Shown piece by piece: positions 25,454 to 34,877 of a stretch of DNA of 64,000 nucleotides; the stretch's first letter is position 1, and the number at the start of each line of letters is the position of its first letter. The notes beneath the pieces were generated by a model. It had not been told where the DNA came from and did no database searches. It worked only from the letters and a program-made list of their open reading frames with translations. The position numbers and the translations under genes were made by a program. The stretch is from NCBI GenBank assembly GCA_039180875.1, contig JBCDCY010000005.1:1-64000 (forward strand), given 5' to 3'. Source of the DNA: JBCDCY01 sp039180875 (GTDB taxonomy: Bacteria > Pseudomonadota > Alphaproteobacteria > Rhodobacterales > Rhodobacteraceae).

Positions 25454-25909
25454 GTGCAGTCCGATAGTGCTGGAGGGGTCGAGCGCTTTAAACGGGATAA
25501 ACGTGGTGCGGCGACGGTAGAGTTCGTCATCGCACTACCCGTCTTGCTCGCCGTACTCGTCTTTTCGACCCAATACGGTCGCGCCATGCAGGTGCGAAAC
25601 GCATTGGATGTTGCTGTTCGCGATGCGGCGCGCTTCCTGTCTCGCGCGCCACTCGCTGGTGATAGCGTGCCCGCTGCGTTCGTGACGGAGGCGGAGTCGT
25701 TGATCACGAGTCGCATGGGTGAGGCGGTCGAATCGGTCAACTTCGTTGAAGTGTCCGGCAGCACCGCTCAAGCCGAGGTTACGGTCGTGGCCAATGTCCG
25801 GCTGCCGCTGTTGCGACTGATCAGACAGATCGCCGGCGGCGAAGGTGATCTGTCGTCAATTCCGATGCACGCCTCGGAGGTTTGGCCGAGGACCGAGACG
25901 GACCTATGA
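25454..25909 (+). CDS. tadE: TadE-like pseudopilin
   Basis: A 151-residue minor pilin. The basic leader KRDKRG is followed by AATVEFVIALPVLLAVLVF, with the Glu at +5 expected of a prepilin peptidase substrate, and a small periplasmic domain. The start is GTG with AGGAG 4 bases upstream; the frame is open further to a TTG. TadE-like proteins are thought to prime or stabilise the Flp fibre. It overlaps the next pseudopilin gene by 4 bases (ATGA). There are no cysteines. Confidence 0.85.
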   Translation: MQSDSAGGVERFKRDKRGAATVEFVIALPVLLAVLVFSTQYGRAMQVRNALDVAVRDAARFLSRAPLAGDSVPAAFVTEAESLITSRMGEAVESVNFVEVSGSTAQAEVTVVANVRLPLLRLIRQIAGGEGDLSSIPMHASEVWPRTETDL

Positions 25910-26511
25910 CCGGTCGGCGGCAAACCGACCGGCGCCGTTCCTTCGGCGCCGATGAGCGCGGTGCGGCAACGCTCGAGTTCGTGATCGTCTTCGGTCCGCT
26001 CATCATTCTGTTTTTCTTCATCATTGAGATGGCTTTCGCGTATCACTGGGCGATCGCTGCCCAGAAGGGCGTGGAAAACGGGGTGCGCGTGGCCGTGGTG
26101 CAGGCGCCGGTACATTCAGATTTGCTCGACCCCGGCGGTGGCCCGGCCCGGGTGCGGCGGGTCGAGACGGCGGTCCTCGGGGACGAAGGCGGCAGCTGCG
26201 CGGCCGGGAATTGCGTCACCATCGCGGACGAGACCTGCCAGGGCGGAACCCTGGCCGTCGCCGAATGCAGCACGACCGACTTCCAGAAGATCTTTCAGGC
26301 GGTCTCACGCCTCGCCTACGGTATCGCGCCGGAGGATGTCTCCATCACCTACCGAGACGTCAATCTCGGCTATGCCGGGGAGCCTTACGTGCCGCTGGTG
26401 ACGGTCCGGATCGAGCCCCGGGCCTTCGCGCTCGATCTCAATCTCTTCGGTGGTGAAACGACACTTCCCGGTTACGAGGCGTCCCTCGTGGCTGAAGATC
26501 TTTCGAACTGA
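25906..26511 (+). CDS. TadE/TadG-like pseudopilin, second copy
   Basis: A 201-residue pseudopilin. Leader with GADERG, then AATLEFVIVFGPLIILFFFIIEMAF as the assembly helix with Glu at +5. The periplasmic domain is larger than that of its neighbour and has three cysteines within about 22 residues (SCAAGNCVTIADETCQ) plus a fourth nearby, suggesting disulfides. No von Willebrand domain is present, so it is not a classic TadG. The start is fixed by the ATGA overlap with the previous gene. Confidence 0.85.
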   Translation: MTGRRQTDRRRSFGADERGAATLEFVIVFGPLIILFFFIIEMAFAYHWAIAAQKGVENGVRVAVVQAPVHSDLLDPGGGPARVRRVETAVLGDEGGSCAAGNCVTIADETCQGGTLAVAECSTTDFQKIFQAVSRLAYGIAPEDVSITYRDVNLGYAGEPYVPLVTVRIEPRAFALDLNLFGGETTLPGYEASLVAEDLSN

Positions 26512-26519
26512 GGGACGTC

Positions 26520-27737
26520 ATGGCCTTGATCAAAGCAAAGACGCAACCGGTCCAGACCGTCACGGTCGCCCGGGAGATCAACGAGCTCGACCTGTTGATC
26601 GAGGACTTGAACGAGGAGTTCGAGGACGCCTGGCTCGCCGCCACGCCGGCCGAAGCGCGATCGTTGATCGAGGCCGGCGACCAGCCCGAGCTCACCTACG
26701 TCGTCGTCGCGGTCGATAGTGTGGACGAGGCCGACCTCACGCCGTGGGCCGAGGTCATTCGGGCGGCCAAGCGCGCCGGCCTTGGCGTACTCCTGGTTGT
26801 GCACGACCTGAGCGCCGCGGCGCTCCACCAGCTGATGCAATTGGGCGCCGACACGTTTGCGCCCTATCCTCTGCCGGAGATGGCGCTGCGCGACGCGATC
26901 GAGCGGTTGGATGCCCGCCAGTCGACCCCAGATGAGAAGGCCGGAGGTTCGACGGGCCGAAACGGCATCGTTCTGCCGGTCTACGGTGTCGCGGGCGGGG
27001 TGGGCGCGACCACGTTCGCGGTCAATCTCGCATGGGAATTGTCGCTCGCCACGCGCAAGACCAACCAGCGCATCGCCTTGCTCGATTTCAACTTCCAGTA
27101 TGGGTCGGTCGCCACCTATCTGGACCTGGCCCGGCGCGAGGCGATCTACGAGCTGTTGTCGGAGCCGTCGCGGGCCGATGAGACCGCCTTCAAGCAGGCG
27201 CTGACATCGTTTCGCAAGCGCATCGCGGTGCTGACGGCGCCGTCTGACGCGCTGCCGCTCGACATCGTCGCGCCGCAGGAGATCGACCGCCTGCTCGAGC
27301 TCGCCACCAGCTCCTACGACTATGTCGTGGTCGATATGCCCCAGGCATTGGTGCATTGGTCCGAGCACGTGCTGCGCGCCGCCGAGACCTTCTTCGCCAT
27401 CCTTGAGATCGACATGCGCTCGGCCCAGAACGCGCTTCGCTTCCTGCGCGCCCTGAAGGCGGAGGAGCTGCCGTACGAGAAGGTGCAGCTGATCCTCAAC
27501 CGGGCGCCGGGCTTTGCCGATCGCACCGGCAAGGCCCGGGTGAAGCGCTTGTCCGAGAGCCTGGGCGTCGACTTCAACATCCTGCTGCCCGATGGCGGGC
27601 GCTCGGTCACCAACGCCTGCGACATGGGCGAGCCCCTGGCTGAATCGGCTGCGTCCAACGCGCTTCGGAAGGAAATCCGCAAGATCGCGGCCCAGACCGT
27701 CGAACAGCTCGAGGCCCGCAAGGCGGCCGTCAAATAG
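26520..27737 (+). CDS. cpaE: Tad localisation ATPase CpaE/TadZ
   Basis: A 405-residue two-domain protein. Residues 1-130 form a receiver-like domain lacking a clear phosphoacceptor site. A ParA/MinD-type ATPase domain then starts at GVAGGVGATTFAVNLA (about residues 156-171), with ALLDFNFQYGS and YDYVVVDMPQ as later motifs. The Walker loop lacks the usual lysine, as is common for TadZ. It directs the Tad machine to its place in the cell, often a pole. It starts 8 bases after the pseudopilin stop. Confidence 0.93.
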   Translation: MALIKAKTQPVQTVTVAREINELDLLIEDLNEEFEDAWLAATPAEARSLIEAGDQPELTYVVVAVDSVDEADLTPWAEVIRAAKRAGLGVLLVVHDLSAAALHQLMQLGADTFAPYPLPEMALRDAIERLDARQSTPDEKAGGSTGRNGIVLPVYGVAGGVGATTFAVNLAWELSLATRKTNQRIALLDFNFQYGSVATYLDLARREAIYELLSEPSRADETAFKQALTSFRKRIAVLTAPSDALPLDIVAPQEIDRLLELATSSYDYVVVDMPQALVHWSEHVLRAAETFFAILEIDMRSAQNALRFLRALKAEELPYEKVQLILNRAPGFADRTGKARVKRLSESLGVDFNILLPDGGRSVTNACDMGEPLAESAASNALRKEIRKIAAQTVEQLEARKAAVK

Positions 27738-27761
27738 AACCGTTTAGATCCGGAGGCAGAG

Positions 27762-29180
27762 ATGTTCCGCCGCTACCAGCGCCCGCGCGACGAGGTCCCC
27801 TCTCCGTCGATTGATCCCAAGGCCGCACCGACGGTCGCCCGGATGCGCGAAGCCCCGAAGGTCGAGGCGGTCCCGTCGCCGGAGCAGTCGCGCGACGCCA
27901 AGCGCCGCCAGCGCCTGCTCGACGTGCGCATGCAATTGCACGGCCGGCTGCTCGAATCGCTGAACCTCGCGGTGATCGACAAGGTGGGCGAGGCTGATCT
28001 TCGCCGTGAGATCGCCGCAATTTCGCGCGAAGGGTTACGCGATATCGGAGTCGTCCTGTCGACCGGCGAGACGGAGCAGCTCAATCAGGAGCTGTACGAT
28101 GAAGTGGTGGGTCTCGGCCCGCTGGAGCCCCTGCTGAAGGACCCGACCATCAACGATATTCTGGTCAATACGCACGAACAGATCTTCGTCGAGCGGCGCG
28201 GCAAGCTGCAACTGACCGACGTGCAGTTCAAGGACGAGCGCCATCTGCTGCGCGTCATCGACAAGATCGTCTCGGCCGTCGGACGTCGGGTGGACGAAAG
28301 CCAGCCCTATGTCGACGCGCGCCTGGCCGACGGCTCCCGCTTCAACGCCCTGGTGCCGCCCTGTGCGGTCGACGGTCCCCTGGTCTCCATCCGGAAATTC
28401 TCCGATCACAAGCTGTCGGTCGATGAACTGGTCGAATACGGCGCGCTCTCGGAAGAGATGGCGGCCTATCTGCAGGCGACGGTGGCCACCCGGCTGAACG
28501 TACTGATCTCGGGCGGTACTGGCTCCGGTAAGACGACCACGCTGAACGCGCTCTCGTCCTTCGTCGACAACTCCGAGCGGATTACGACGATCGAGGACAC
28601 GGCCGAGCTCAAGCTGCAGCAGACCCACATCGTGCGGATGGAAAGCCGCCCGCCCAACGTCGAGGGCAAGGGCGAGATCAACCAGCGCGACCTGCTGCGC
28701 AACGCGCTCCGGATGCGGCCCGACCGGATCATCATCGGTGAGACGAGGGGCGGCGAAGTCGTCGACATGCTCCAGGCCATGAACACCGGCCACGACGGCT
28801 CGATGACCACGATCCACGCCAACACGCCGCGGGACGCCATCAGCCGGATGGAGAACATGATCGCCATGGCCGGCCTCGAGCTGCCGCTGGCCGGCATGCG
28901 CTCGCAGATCTCGTCGGCCCTGCACGTCATCGTCCAGGTCGCCCGTCTACAAGACGGCACGCGGCGAATGACCTCGATCTCCGAGATCACCGGCATGGAG
29001 GGTGAGATCATCTCCATGCAGGAGATCTTCAAGTTCCATCGCGCGGGCATCGGCCCGGATGGCGAGGTGTTGGGGCAGTTCACGCCGACCGGCGTCCGCT
29101 CCCACTATGCCGATCGCTTCGCGCAGTGGGGCTACGACCTGCCGGCCAGTATCTACGCGCCGGTGCGCAACGCCGGCTGA
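27762..29180 (+). CDS. cpaF: Tad secretion ATPase CpaF/TadA
   Basis: A 472-residue hexameric ATPase that drives Flp pilus extension and, in some Tad systems, retraction. The Walker A GGTGSGKTTT lies at about 251-260, the Asp-box region DRIIIGETRGGEV at about 321-333, and the His-box GHDGSMTTIHANT at about 343-355. The N-terminal 100 residues are a charged linker domain. It is full length with all catalytic motifs, and the spacing to cpaE is 24 bases with a CCGGAGG site. Confidence 0.97.
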   Translation: MFRRYQRPRDEVPSPSIDPKAAPTVARMREAPKVEAVPSPEQSRDAKRRQRLLDVRMQLHGRLLESLNLAVIDKVGEADLRREIAAISREGLRDIGVVLSTGETEQLNQELYDEVVGLGPLEPLLKDPTINDILVNTHEQIFVERRGKLQLTDVQFKDERHLLRVIDKIVSAVGRRVDESQPYVDARLADGSRFNALVPPCAVDGPLVSIRKFSDHKLSVDELVEYGALSEEMAAYLQATVATRLNVLISGGTGSGKTTTLNALSSFVDNSERITTIEDTAELKLQQTHIVRMESRPPNVEGKGEINQRDLLRNALRMRPDRIIIGETRGGEVVDMLQAMNTGHDGSMTTIHANTPRDAISRMENMIAMAGLELPLAGMRSQISSALHVIVQVARLQDGTRRMTSISEITGMEGEIISMQEIFKFHRAGIGPDGEVLGQFTPTGVRSHYADRFAQWGYDLPASIYAPVRNAG

Positions 29181-29209
29181 CGCCGGGGGCGATTAGGGGA
29201 AGCGCCGTT

Positions 29210-30169
29210 ATGTTCGAGCCGCTGGTCTACGCGATCATCTTCATCAGCGTCCTGCTGATCGTCCAGGGCCTGTACCTGGTGCTGTTCGGCAAGACGGTGC
29301 GGCTCGACAGCAAGGTCAACCGCCGGCTTGAGATGCTGGAGCGGGGCGAGGATCCCGAAGAGGTGCTGGAGACGCTCCGCAAAGAGCGCGACCAGCATCG
29401 CGAGACCACTGGCCTGCCGCTCCTCGCGCCGCTGCATGAGAAGGCGGCCCAGGCCAACATCGCCTTCACGCCGGTGCAACTTCTGCTGGTCATGGTGGCG
29501 CTCGGCGTCATCAGCTTTGTGCTGCTCAGCGTGTTCTCCCAGGCGGAACTGGTGGTGCGCCTCGGCGTCTCCGTCATCATCGGCTACGGCGCGATGTTCG
29601 TCTGGCTGCGCAACAAGGCGAAGAAGCGCATCGAGCTGTTCGAGGAGCAGCTGCCCGACGCCGTCGAGCTGATCGTGCGGAGCTTGCGGGTCGGCCATCC
29701 GATCGGCCACTCGATCAGCGTGGTGAGCCAGGAGATGCCCGACCCGATCGGTACCGAGTTCGGCCTGATCTCGGACGAGAGCACCTACGGCATGGACATC
29801 ACCGACTCGCTCTCCAAGATGGCGCAGCGGGTCGATGTGCAGGATTTGAACTTCCTCTCGGTCGCGGTGAACATCCAAAGCCAGTCGGGCGGTAACCTGG
29901 CCGAGATCCTCGACGGTCTCTCGAAGGTCATCCGCTCGCGCTTCAAGCTCTTCCGGAGGGTGAAGGCGATCACGGCCGAGGCGCGCTGGTCCGGCTGGTT
30001 CCTGTCGATCTTTCCGGTGGTCGCGCTGGTCTTCATCAACCTGCTCGACCCGAACTATTATGACGACGTGCGGGAGACGCCGGCCTTCACGCCGGCCGCG
30101 ATCGTCGTGGGCGTCCTGCTGATCGTGAACATCATCTTCATGCGCGCGCTCGTGAACATCAAAGTCTGA
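29210..30169 (+). CDS. tadB: Tad inner-membrane protein TadB/CpaG
   Basis: A 319-residue platform protein with an N-terminal membrane segment (FEPLVYAIIFISVLLIVQGL), two central helices, a GspF-type domain (LPDAVELIVRSLRVGHPIGHSI to SGGNLAEILDGLSKVIRSR) and two C-terminal helices. It forms the inner-membrane platform with TadC on which TadA acts. The start is the ATG with AGGGGA 9 bases upstream; the frame is open further back but there overlaps cpaF. Confidence 0.94.
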   Translation: MFEPLVYAIIFISVLLIVQGLYLVLFGKTVRLDSKVNRRLEMLERGEDPEEVLETLRKERDQHRETTGLPLLAPLHEKAAQANIAFTPVQLLLVMVALGVISFVLLSVFSQAELVVRLGVSVIIGYGAMFVWLRNKAKKRIELFEEQLPDAVELIVRSLRVGHPIGHSISVVSQEMPDPIGTEFGLISDESTYGMDITDSLSKMAQRVDVQDLNFLSVAVNIQSQSGGNLAEILDGLSKVIRSRFKLFRRVKAITAEARWSGWFLSIFPVVALVFINLLDPNYYDDVRETPAFTPAAIVVGVLLIVNIIFMRALVNIKV

Positions 30170-30178
30170 GGTGGCGAA

Positions 30179-31195
30179 GTGGACTCCGTGGTCGATACCT
30201 TCTCACAGAGCTGGGATTTCCTCGTCGCCGCCTTCGGCCCGCCGGGACCCTACTATGTGATCTTCATGCTGGCGGCGGTGCTGATCGCGCTGTCCGTGCC
30301 GGTGCTGATGCGGCGCAGGGCCGATCCGTTCGACCGCCTCGGCGGCAGCGGGCCGCGGGTCGCGGGGCCCGCCGCTGCCGCGGCCGCGGGTGGCGATGCC
30401 GCGCGGCTACGCTACGACAGCAAGAACGCCAATCTCGAGCGGTTGGCGCCGTTCCTGGAGCCGCAGAACAAGGAAGAGTACTCCGCCGTTCGCCTGCTGC
30501 TGATGCAGGCCGGCTATCGCTCCCGCTCCGCCGTCGGCACCTACCATCTGGCGCGCTTCGTGCTCGGTATGGGGTTCCTGGCGATCGGCGTTCTGTCGGT
30601 TCTGGTGCGGGAGACGCCGCCCTCGCTCCCGGCGATGATCTTCACCATCATGGTGCCGGGCCTGGTCGGTTACTTCATGCCGCAGTACTGGGTGGTGCGC
30701 CGCAAGCAGACCCGGCAGGAAGAGATCACCAACGGCTTTCCCGATGCGCTCGACCTGATGCTGGTCTGCGTCGAGGCCGGCCAGTCGCTCGACCAGGCGA
30801 TCATGCGCGTGGCGCGGGAGATCAACGTCGGCTTCCCGGCGCTGGCGGAGGAGTTCGAGATCGTCTCCAACGAAGTGCGCGCCGGTAAGGATCGCACGAA
30901 CGTTCTGCGCGACATGTCGGAGCGTGCCGGCGTGGCCGACATCTCCGCCTTCGTTACCGTGCTCATCCAGTCCGCCCGCTTCGGTACCTCGATCAGCCAG
31001 GCCCTGCGGGTCTACGCGGCCGAGATGCGGGACAAGCGCATCATGCGGGCCGAGGAGAAGGCGAACGTGCTTCCGACCAAGCTGACGCTCGGCTCAATGC
31101 TCTTCACCGTGCCGCCCTTGTTGATCATTCTGATCGGCCCGTCGCTCTACGAAATCTTCGACGTGCTCACCGGCGCCGGCGCCGGAGGGCTCTAG
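30179..31195 (+). CDS. tadC: Tad inner-membrane protein TadC/CpaH
   Basis: A 338-residue platform protein paired with TadB, with the same GspF-like core (FPDALDLMLVCVEAGQSLDQAI to RFGTSISQALRVYAAEMRD). One hydrophobic segment lies near the N-terminus, followed by a low-complexity Ala-rich stretch, two central helices and a C-terminal helix. It starts at GTG, 9 bases after the tadB stop, with GAGGTGG upstream. Confidence 0.93.
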   Translation: MDSVVDTFSQSWDFLVAAFGPPGPYYVIFMLAAVLIALSVPVLMRRRADPFDRLGGSGPRVAGPAAAAAAGGDAARLRYDSKNANLERLAPFLEPQNKEEYSAVRLLLMQAGYRSRSAVGTYHLARFVLGMGFLAIGVLSVLVRETPPSLPAMIFTIMVPGLVGYFMPQYWVVRRKQTRQEEITNGFPDALDLMLVCVEAGQSLDQAIMRVAREINVGFPALAEEFEIVSNEVRAGKDRTNVLRDMSERAGVADISAFVTVLIQSARFGTSISQALRVYAAEMRDKRIMRAEEKANVLPTKLTLGSMLFTVPPLLIILIGPSLYEIFDVLTGAGAGGL

Positions 31196-31196
31196 C

Positions 31197-31811
31197 TTGA
31201 CCCAGCCCGACACCCGGCGGCGGCGCGGGTGGGGGATCGGCGCGCTGGCAGCCCTGATGCTGGTGGCCGCCTGCGATACCGGGCAGCCGGAGTTCGAACC
31301 GCTCGGCGCGGGCGAGGGGCTGCCGGGCCAGCCGCAGATCGATCCGAACCTTCCACCGCTTCAGGTCGGCCATGCGATGCTGCGGGCCGGCGAGTACGAC
31401 TTTGCCGTCCGCGCCTTCACCCTGGCCATCCAGGAAGATGGTCTGACGCCCGAGATCCTGATCGGCCTCGGCACCGCGAACGAGCGTTTGGGCCGGCTCG
31501 GCCTCGCCCAGCGCTCCCTCGAGGCGGCGGTGGAGCTGGCGCCCAACTCGGCCGCCGCCTGGAACAACCTTGGCGTGGTGCTCGACCGCAAGGACGACGT
31601 GCGCGGTGCCGTCGCCGCTTTCCAGACCGCCTTCGCCCTCGACAGCGGGGCAAGCGACCTGATCCTGCAAAACCTGCTACAGGCCGAGTTCAGGCTGAAA
31701 GACACACAATCGGACAATCCGGAGGACGAAACCGAATTCAGACTGGTGCGAAGGGGCTTAGGGCATTATCTTCTGATCGAAAATAACGAGCAGGACAGGA
31801 ACGCATCATGA
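31197..31811 (+). CDS. tadD: TPR lipoprotein TadD, copy 1
   Basis: A 204-residue lipoprotein with lipobox LMLVAAC and about three TPR units (ILIGLGTANERLGRLGLAQRSL, AAWNNLGVVLDRKDDVRGAVAAF). TadD proteins are periplasmic pilotin or scaffold factors for the secretin. No ATG is available: it starts at TTG, two bases after the tadC stop, with GGAGGG 7 bases upstream. The stop overlaps the next gene (ATGA). Confidence 0.88.
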   Translation: MTQPDTRRRRGWGIGALAALMLVAACDTGQPEFEPLGAGEGLPGQPQIDPNLPPLQVGHAMLRAGEYDFAVRAFTLAIQEDGLTPEILIGLGTANERLGRLGLAQRSLEAAVELAPNSAAAWNNLGVVLDRKDDVRGAVAAFQTAFALDSGASDLILQNLLQAEFRLKDTQSDNPEDETEFRLVRRGLGHYLLIENNEQDRNAS

Positions 31812-32680
31812 AGAGCCCCGCCCGCCGCGGCCGATTGGCCGGGCGTCTCGCCATATGCTGTTTCGCGCTCGCCGGGTGCGAAACCGAGATCAGCGAAGAG
31901 TTCAAGCAGCAGTCGCTCGGCCCGGTCAACGTGGTCGATGCCACCAACATGAACGAGATCATGCTCTCCGTCGGCGATCCAGACGCGGCGGTCGAGTATT
32001 TCCGCAACGCCCTGGCGCGAGAGCCCGAGCGCACCGAGTTCAAGCGCGGCTACGCCCAGTCGTTGGCCCGGGCCGGCCGCCATTCCGAGGCGGTGTTGGT
32101 CTACCGCCAGCTGATGGACGATGCCGAGGCCACCACCACCGACCGATTGGTCTTCGCCACCTCGCTCATGCAGATGAGCCAGTTCGATGAGGCGGAAGAG
32201 CTGTTGGCCCTGGTGCCGCCGAACGCCAACTCCTACCGCTACAACCTTCTGATGGCGATGCTGTCGGACCACAACGAGGCCTGGGTCGAAGCCGATCTGC
32301 ACTACGACAACGCCCGTCGCCTGACGACGCGGCCGGCCCGGGTGCTGAACAACTGGGGCATCTCGCACCGCGTCCGCGGCGACAGCCAGCGTGCCGTCGA
32401 GCTGTTCGAGGAGGCGATCACCTTCGATCCCGAGATGTTCGAGGCCAAGAATAACCTGGTGATCACCCGCGGCATCGAAGGCGTCTATCAGCTGCCGGTG
32501 ATCCCGATGTCGGAGACCGACCGCGCCAAGCTCTACCACAACCTCGCCATCGTGGCGCTCCGCCGGAATGAGCCGGAGACGGCGCGCGGTCTGCTCGAGC
32601 GGGCGGTGGAGACCCATCCGCAGCACTTCGCCCCGGCGGCCGAAAAGCTCGCGGCGCTCGACGGTCCCGTGCTGCGGTGA
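31808..32680 (+). CDS. tadD: TPR lipoprotein TadD, copy 2
   Basis: A 290-residue lipoprotein with lipobox FALAGC and at least five TPR-like helix pairs, including AAVEYFRNALAREPERTEF and GDSQRAVELFEEAITFDPE. It resembles the preceding gene in design but is longer. The pair likely shares secretin assembly or stabilisation work. It is coupled on both sides by ATGA overlaps, making it part of the same transcript. Confidence 0.88.
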   Translation: MKSPARRGRLAGRLAICCFALAGCETEISEEFKQQSLGPVNVVDATNMNEIMLSVGDPDAAVEYFRNALAREPERTEFKRGYAQSLARAGRHSEAVLVYRQLMDDAEATTTDRLVFATSLMQMSQFDEAEELLALVPPNANSYRYNLLMAMLSDHNEAWVEADLHYDNARRLTTRPARVLNNWGISHRVRGDSQRAVELFEEAITFDPEMFEAKNNLVITRGIEGVYQLPVIPMSETDRAKLYHNLAIVALRRNEPETARGLLERAVETHPQHFAPAAEKLAALDGPVLR

Positions 32681-33174
32681 TGACGATGGAGGCCGGCGAC
32701 GCGGTGATCCTGTTCGCGCTGCTGCTGTTGCCGGCGCTCTACACGGCCTGGAGCGATCTGAAGACCATGACGATCCCCAACTGGGTGTCGCTGCTTCTGC
32801 TCACGATATTCCTGGTCGTCGGCCCGGTGCTTTATCCGCTGGAGCAGATGGGCCTGCAGATCATCGTCGGCCTCGGCGTCTTCGCCGTCGGCTTCCTGCT
32901 GAACCTCACCGGTCGCTTCGGCGGCGGTGATGCCAAGTTCGCGGCGGCGCTGGTGCTGTTCGTCGATCCGCGCGATCTGGGCCCGTTCCTGCAGATCCTC
33001 GCCATCATGTCGCTCGCGGGCCTGGTGACCCACCGACTGCTCGGCCGCCTGCCATTGATGCAGCGCCAGACGGCCGGCTGGCAGTCCTGGCAGGAGACGG
33101 CGTACTTCCCGCTCGGCTTCTCGCTGGCCGGTGCGCTGATCTTCTACCTCGGCCTCGTCGCCGTCACTGCGTGA
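32677..33174 (+). CDS. cpaA: Tad prepilin peptidase CpaA/TadV
   Basis: A 165-residue polytopic A24-family aspartyl protease that cuts the leader from the Flp pilins and TadE-type pseudopilins. The two catalytic aspartates are in AWSDLKTMTIPNW and GGGDAKFAAAL. There are about five membrane helices and no N-methylation domain, as usual for Tad peptidases. It starts at ATG overlapping the tadD stop. Its last 11 bases overlap the end of the convergent membrane-protein gene. Confidence 0.94.
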   Translation: MMTMEAGDAVILFALLLLPALYTAWSDLKTMTIPNWVSLLLLTIFLVVGPVLYPLEQMGLQIIVGLGVFAVGFLLNLTGRFGGGDAKFAAALVLFVDPRDLGPFLQILAIMSLAGLVTHRLLGRLPLMQRQTAGWQSWQETAYFPLGFSLAGALIFYLGLVAVTA

Positions 33175-34741
33175 TCCGCCGGAAGGCGGTGCCGAAGCTG
33201 TTCTGCGCCACCCTGGTGTATTGCGCGGGATCGAGCCGCTCGACGATCAGGTCATAGGCCCGCTGGCTGATCGGGCAGTGCGGCAGCACGGCGAGATCGG
33301 CAAGCTCCTCCCCCGCCGATCCGCCGTAGTACCAAAGCTGCGAGGTCTCGATCGGCCGCCCGGCGCCATGCAGCCAAAGCGGGTTGACATGGTCGGCGAG
33401 CAGCACCCGCATCTCGGCCGCGTCGCTGATCGACGTGACCAGATCGGCGAGGCCGGGATAGTGCACCTTTTCCCGTCGCTTCACGGTGCAGGGCGGCAAT
33501 GTCTCCCCGGCGAAGGTCAGCGGCTCCTCCGGGATATCGGCATCTTCCGTCGGCTCCTCCGGCAGCGGCTCGGTCGCGACATGTTCCCGCGTGAGCCAGA
33601 GGGCGGCCGCCTCGCCCCCCGCCAGCGGCGCCACATAGCCTTCCAGATCGAGGCGGATATGGCGGATCGGGCTCCAGGCCATGTTCGCCGCCGTCGGCAG
33701 GACCAGGGCGGCGAAGAAGACGCTGAAGGCTGTCAGGCGCCGGCCGGACCGGCTTTTGAGACCGATGAAGATCACCGCCACCGGCAGCAGCCAAAGCGGC
33801 TCGTTCCCCCAGTTCTGGTAGGTGATGAAGACGAAGCCGGGGGCGAGCAGCAACAACAGCAACCCGGCCCGATGCTGCCCGGTCCGACGCAGCAGGATGA
33901 TGCCGAAGAGGAGCGCCAGGAAGCCGCTCAACATCCGCGGCGTCATCAACGTCTCCGTCAGGGAAAGCTGGGGACGCGGCCGGATCTCGGACGTGCTGAC
34001 CTGGATCAGATCGGCAGCGTAGGCGAGCCAGATCGACGACGATCCGCTGAGCACCGTGACGAGCAGCATCGAGAGCAGGCCCGCGCCGACGGTGACGACG
34101 GCCGCGTGCCACTGGCGCTCGCGCACTAGGTGAATGGCGATGACGGGGGCGAGGGCCACGAAATACGTGACCTTCATCAAGGCAAGCGCCGAGAGGCCGA
34201 GACCAAAAAGCAGGCCGTCCCCGGTCTGGTGGCGTTGGCCCCCGCGCACCGGGGCCATCAGGGCCACCACCAGCAGCGCCAGGATGGCCCAGGACCAGCG
34301 ATTGTAGGCCAGGGCAAAATCGACGACCGCGAAGATCCGGCCGTGAACCAGGGCCCCGGTCAGCACGATCGTCCAGAGCGCCAGTACGAACGCACCCCGC
34401 GGACCGAGCCGGGTCATCCGCAGCCAGAGAAGCCCGGGGATCATCGCCAGCATCGCCGTGACGTTGCCGAGGATCAGCGCCATCCCGTCCGGGGCGCCAA
34501 GCGCCAGCCACAGCGTGACGGGCGCGAAACTGAGCACGCCAAGCGGCGTCGGGTGGTCGAGATGCGGCCAAAGGCCGAGCAGCAGCCGTCGCGCGCCGTC
34601 CAGCACGTGCAGCGTATCGACCTCGATCGTGGTGACCGCCAACCGCCCGGGCACCAGCAGCAGCGCCGAGAAGGCGCCGATCAGCCCGAGCACCACGAGC
34701 AAAAATCGCCAGGGAAGGCGGGCTTTTTTCGCCTCAGCCAT
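33164..34741 (-). CDS. Polytopic membrane protein, GT-C glycosyltransferase-like
   Basis: A 525-residue protein with about ten membrane helices and a soluble C-terminal domain of around 150 residues. The early segment DTLHVLDGARRLLLGLWPHLDHPTPLG recalls the first periplasmic loop of GT-C (PMT/ArnT-like) glycosyltransferases, but no firm catalytic motif is seen. Two cysteines (PPCTVKRR and LPHCPIS) lie in the soluble domain. It converges on the Tad locus with an 11-base overlap of reading frames, so it is not part of the Tad transcript. A surface-glycan role is only inferred. Confidence 0.72.
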   Translation of the reverse strand: MAEAKKARLPWRFLLVVLGLIGAFSALLLVPGRLAVTTIEVDTLHVLDGARRLLLGLWPHLDHPTPLGVLSFAPVTLWLALGAPDGMALILGNVTAMLAMIPGLLWLRMTRLGPRGAFVLALWTIVLTGALVHGRIFAVVDFALAYNRWSWAILALLVVALMAPVRGGQRHQTGDGLLFGLGLSALALMKVTYFVALAPVIAIHLVRERQWHAAVVTVGAGLLSMLLVTVLSGSSSIWLAYAADLIQVSTSEIRPRPQLSLTETLMTPRMLSGFLALLFGIILLRRTGQHRAGLLLLLLAPGFVFITYQNWGNEPLWLLPVAVIFIGLKSRSGRRLTAFSVFFAALVLPTAANMAWSPIRHIRLDLEGYVAPLAGGEAAALWLTREHVATEPLPEEPTEDADIPEEPLTFAGETLPPCTVKRREKVHYPGLADLVTSISDAAEMRVLLADHVNPLWLHGAGRPIETSQLWYYGGSAGEELADLAVLPHCPISQRAYDLIVERLDPAQYTRVAQNSFGTAFRRITQ

Positions 34742-34877
34742 CGGAACTGCCCCTCTGCCTCATTACCGGCACAATAGTGAAGCAAGGAAAGGGCAGGAAT
34801 ATGGTTTGCGTCCCTTCTCGGGCACCGGTCCCTGCGGTGTGCGATCACGGGGGCGCCATAGGGCGTGGGGCAAGCAC

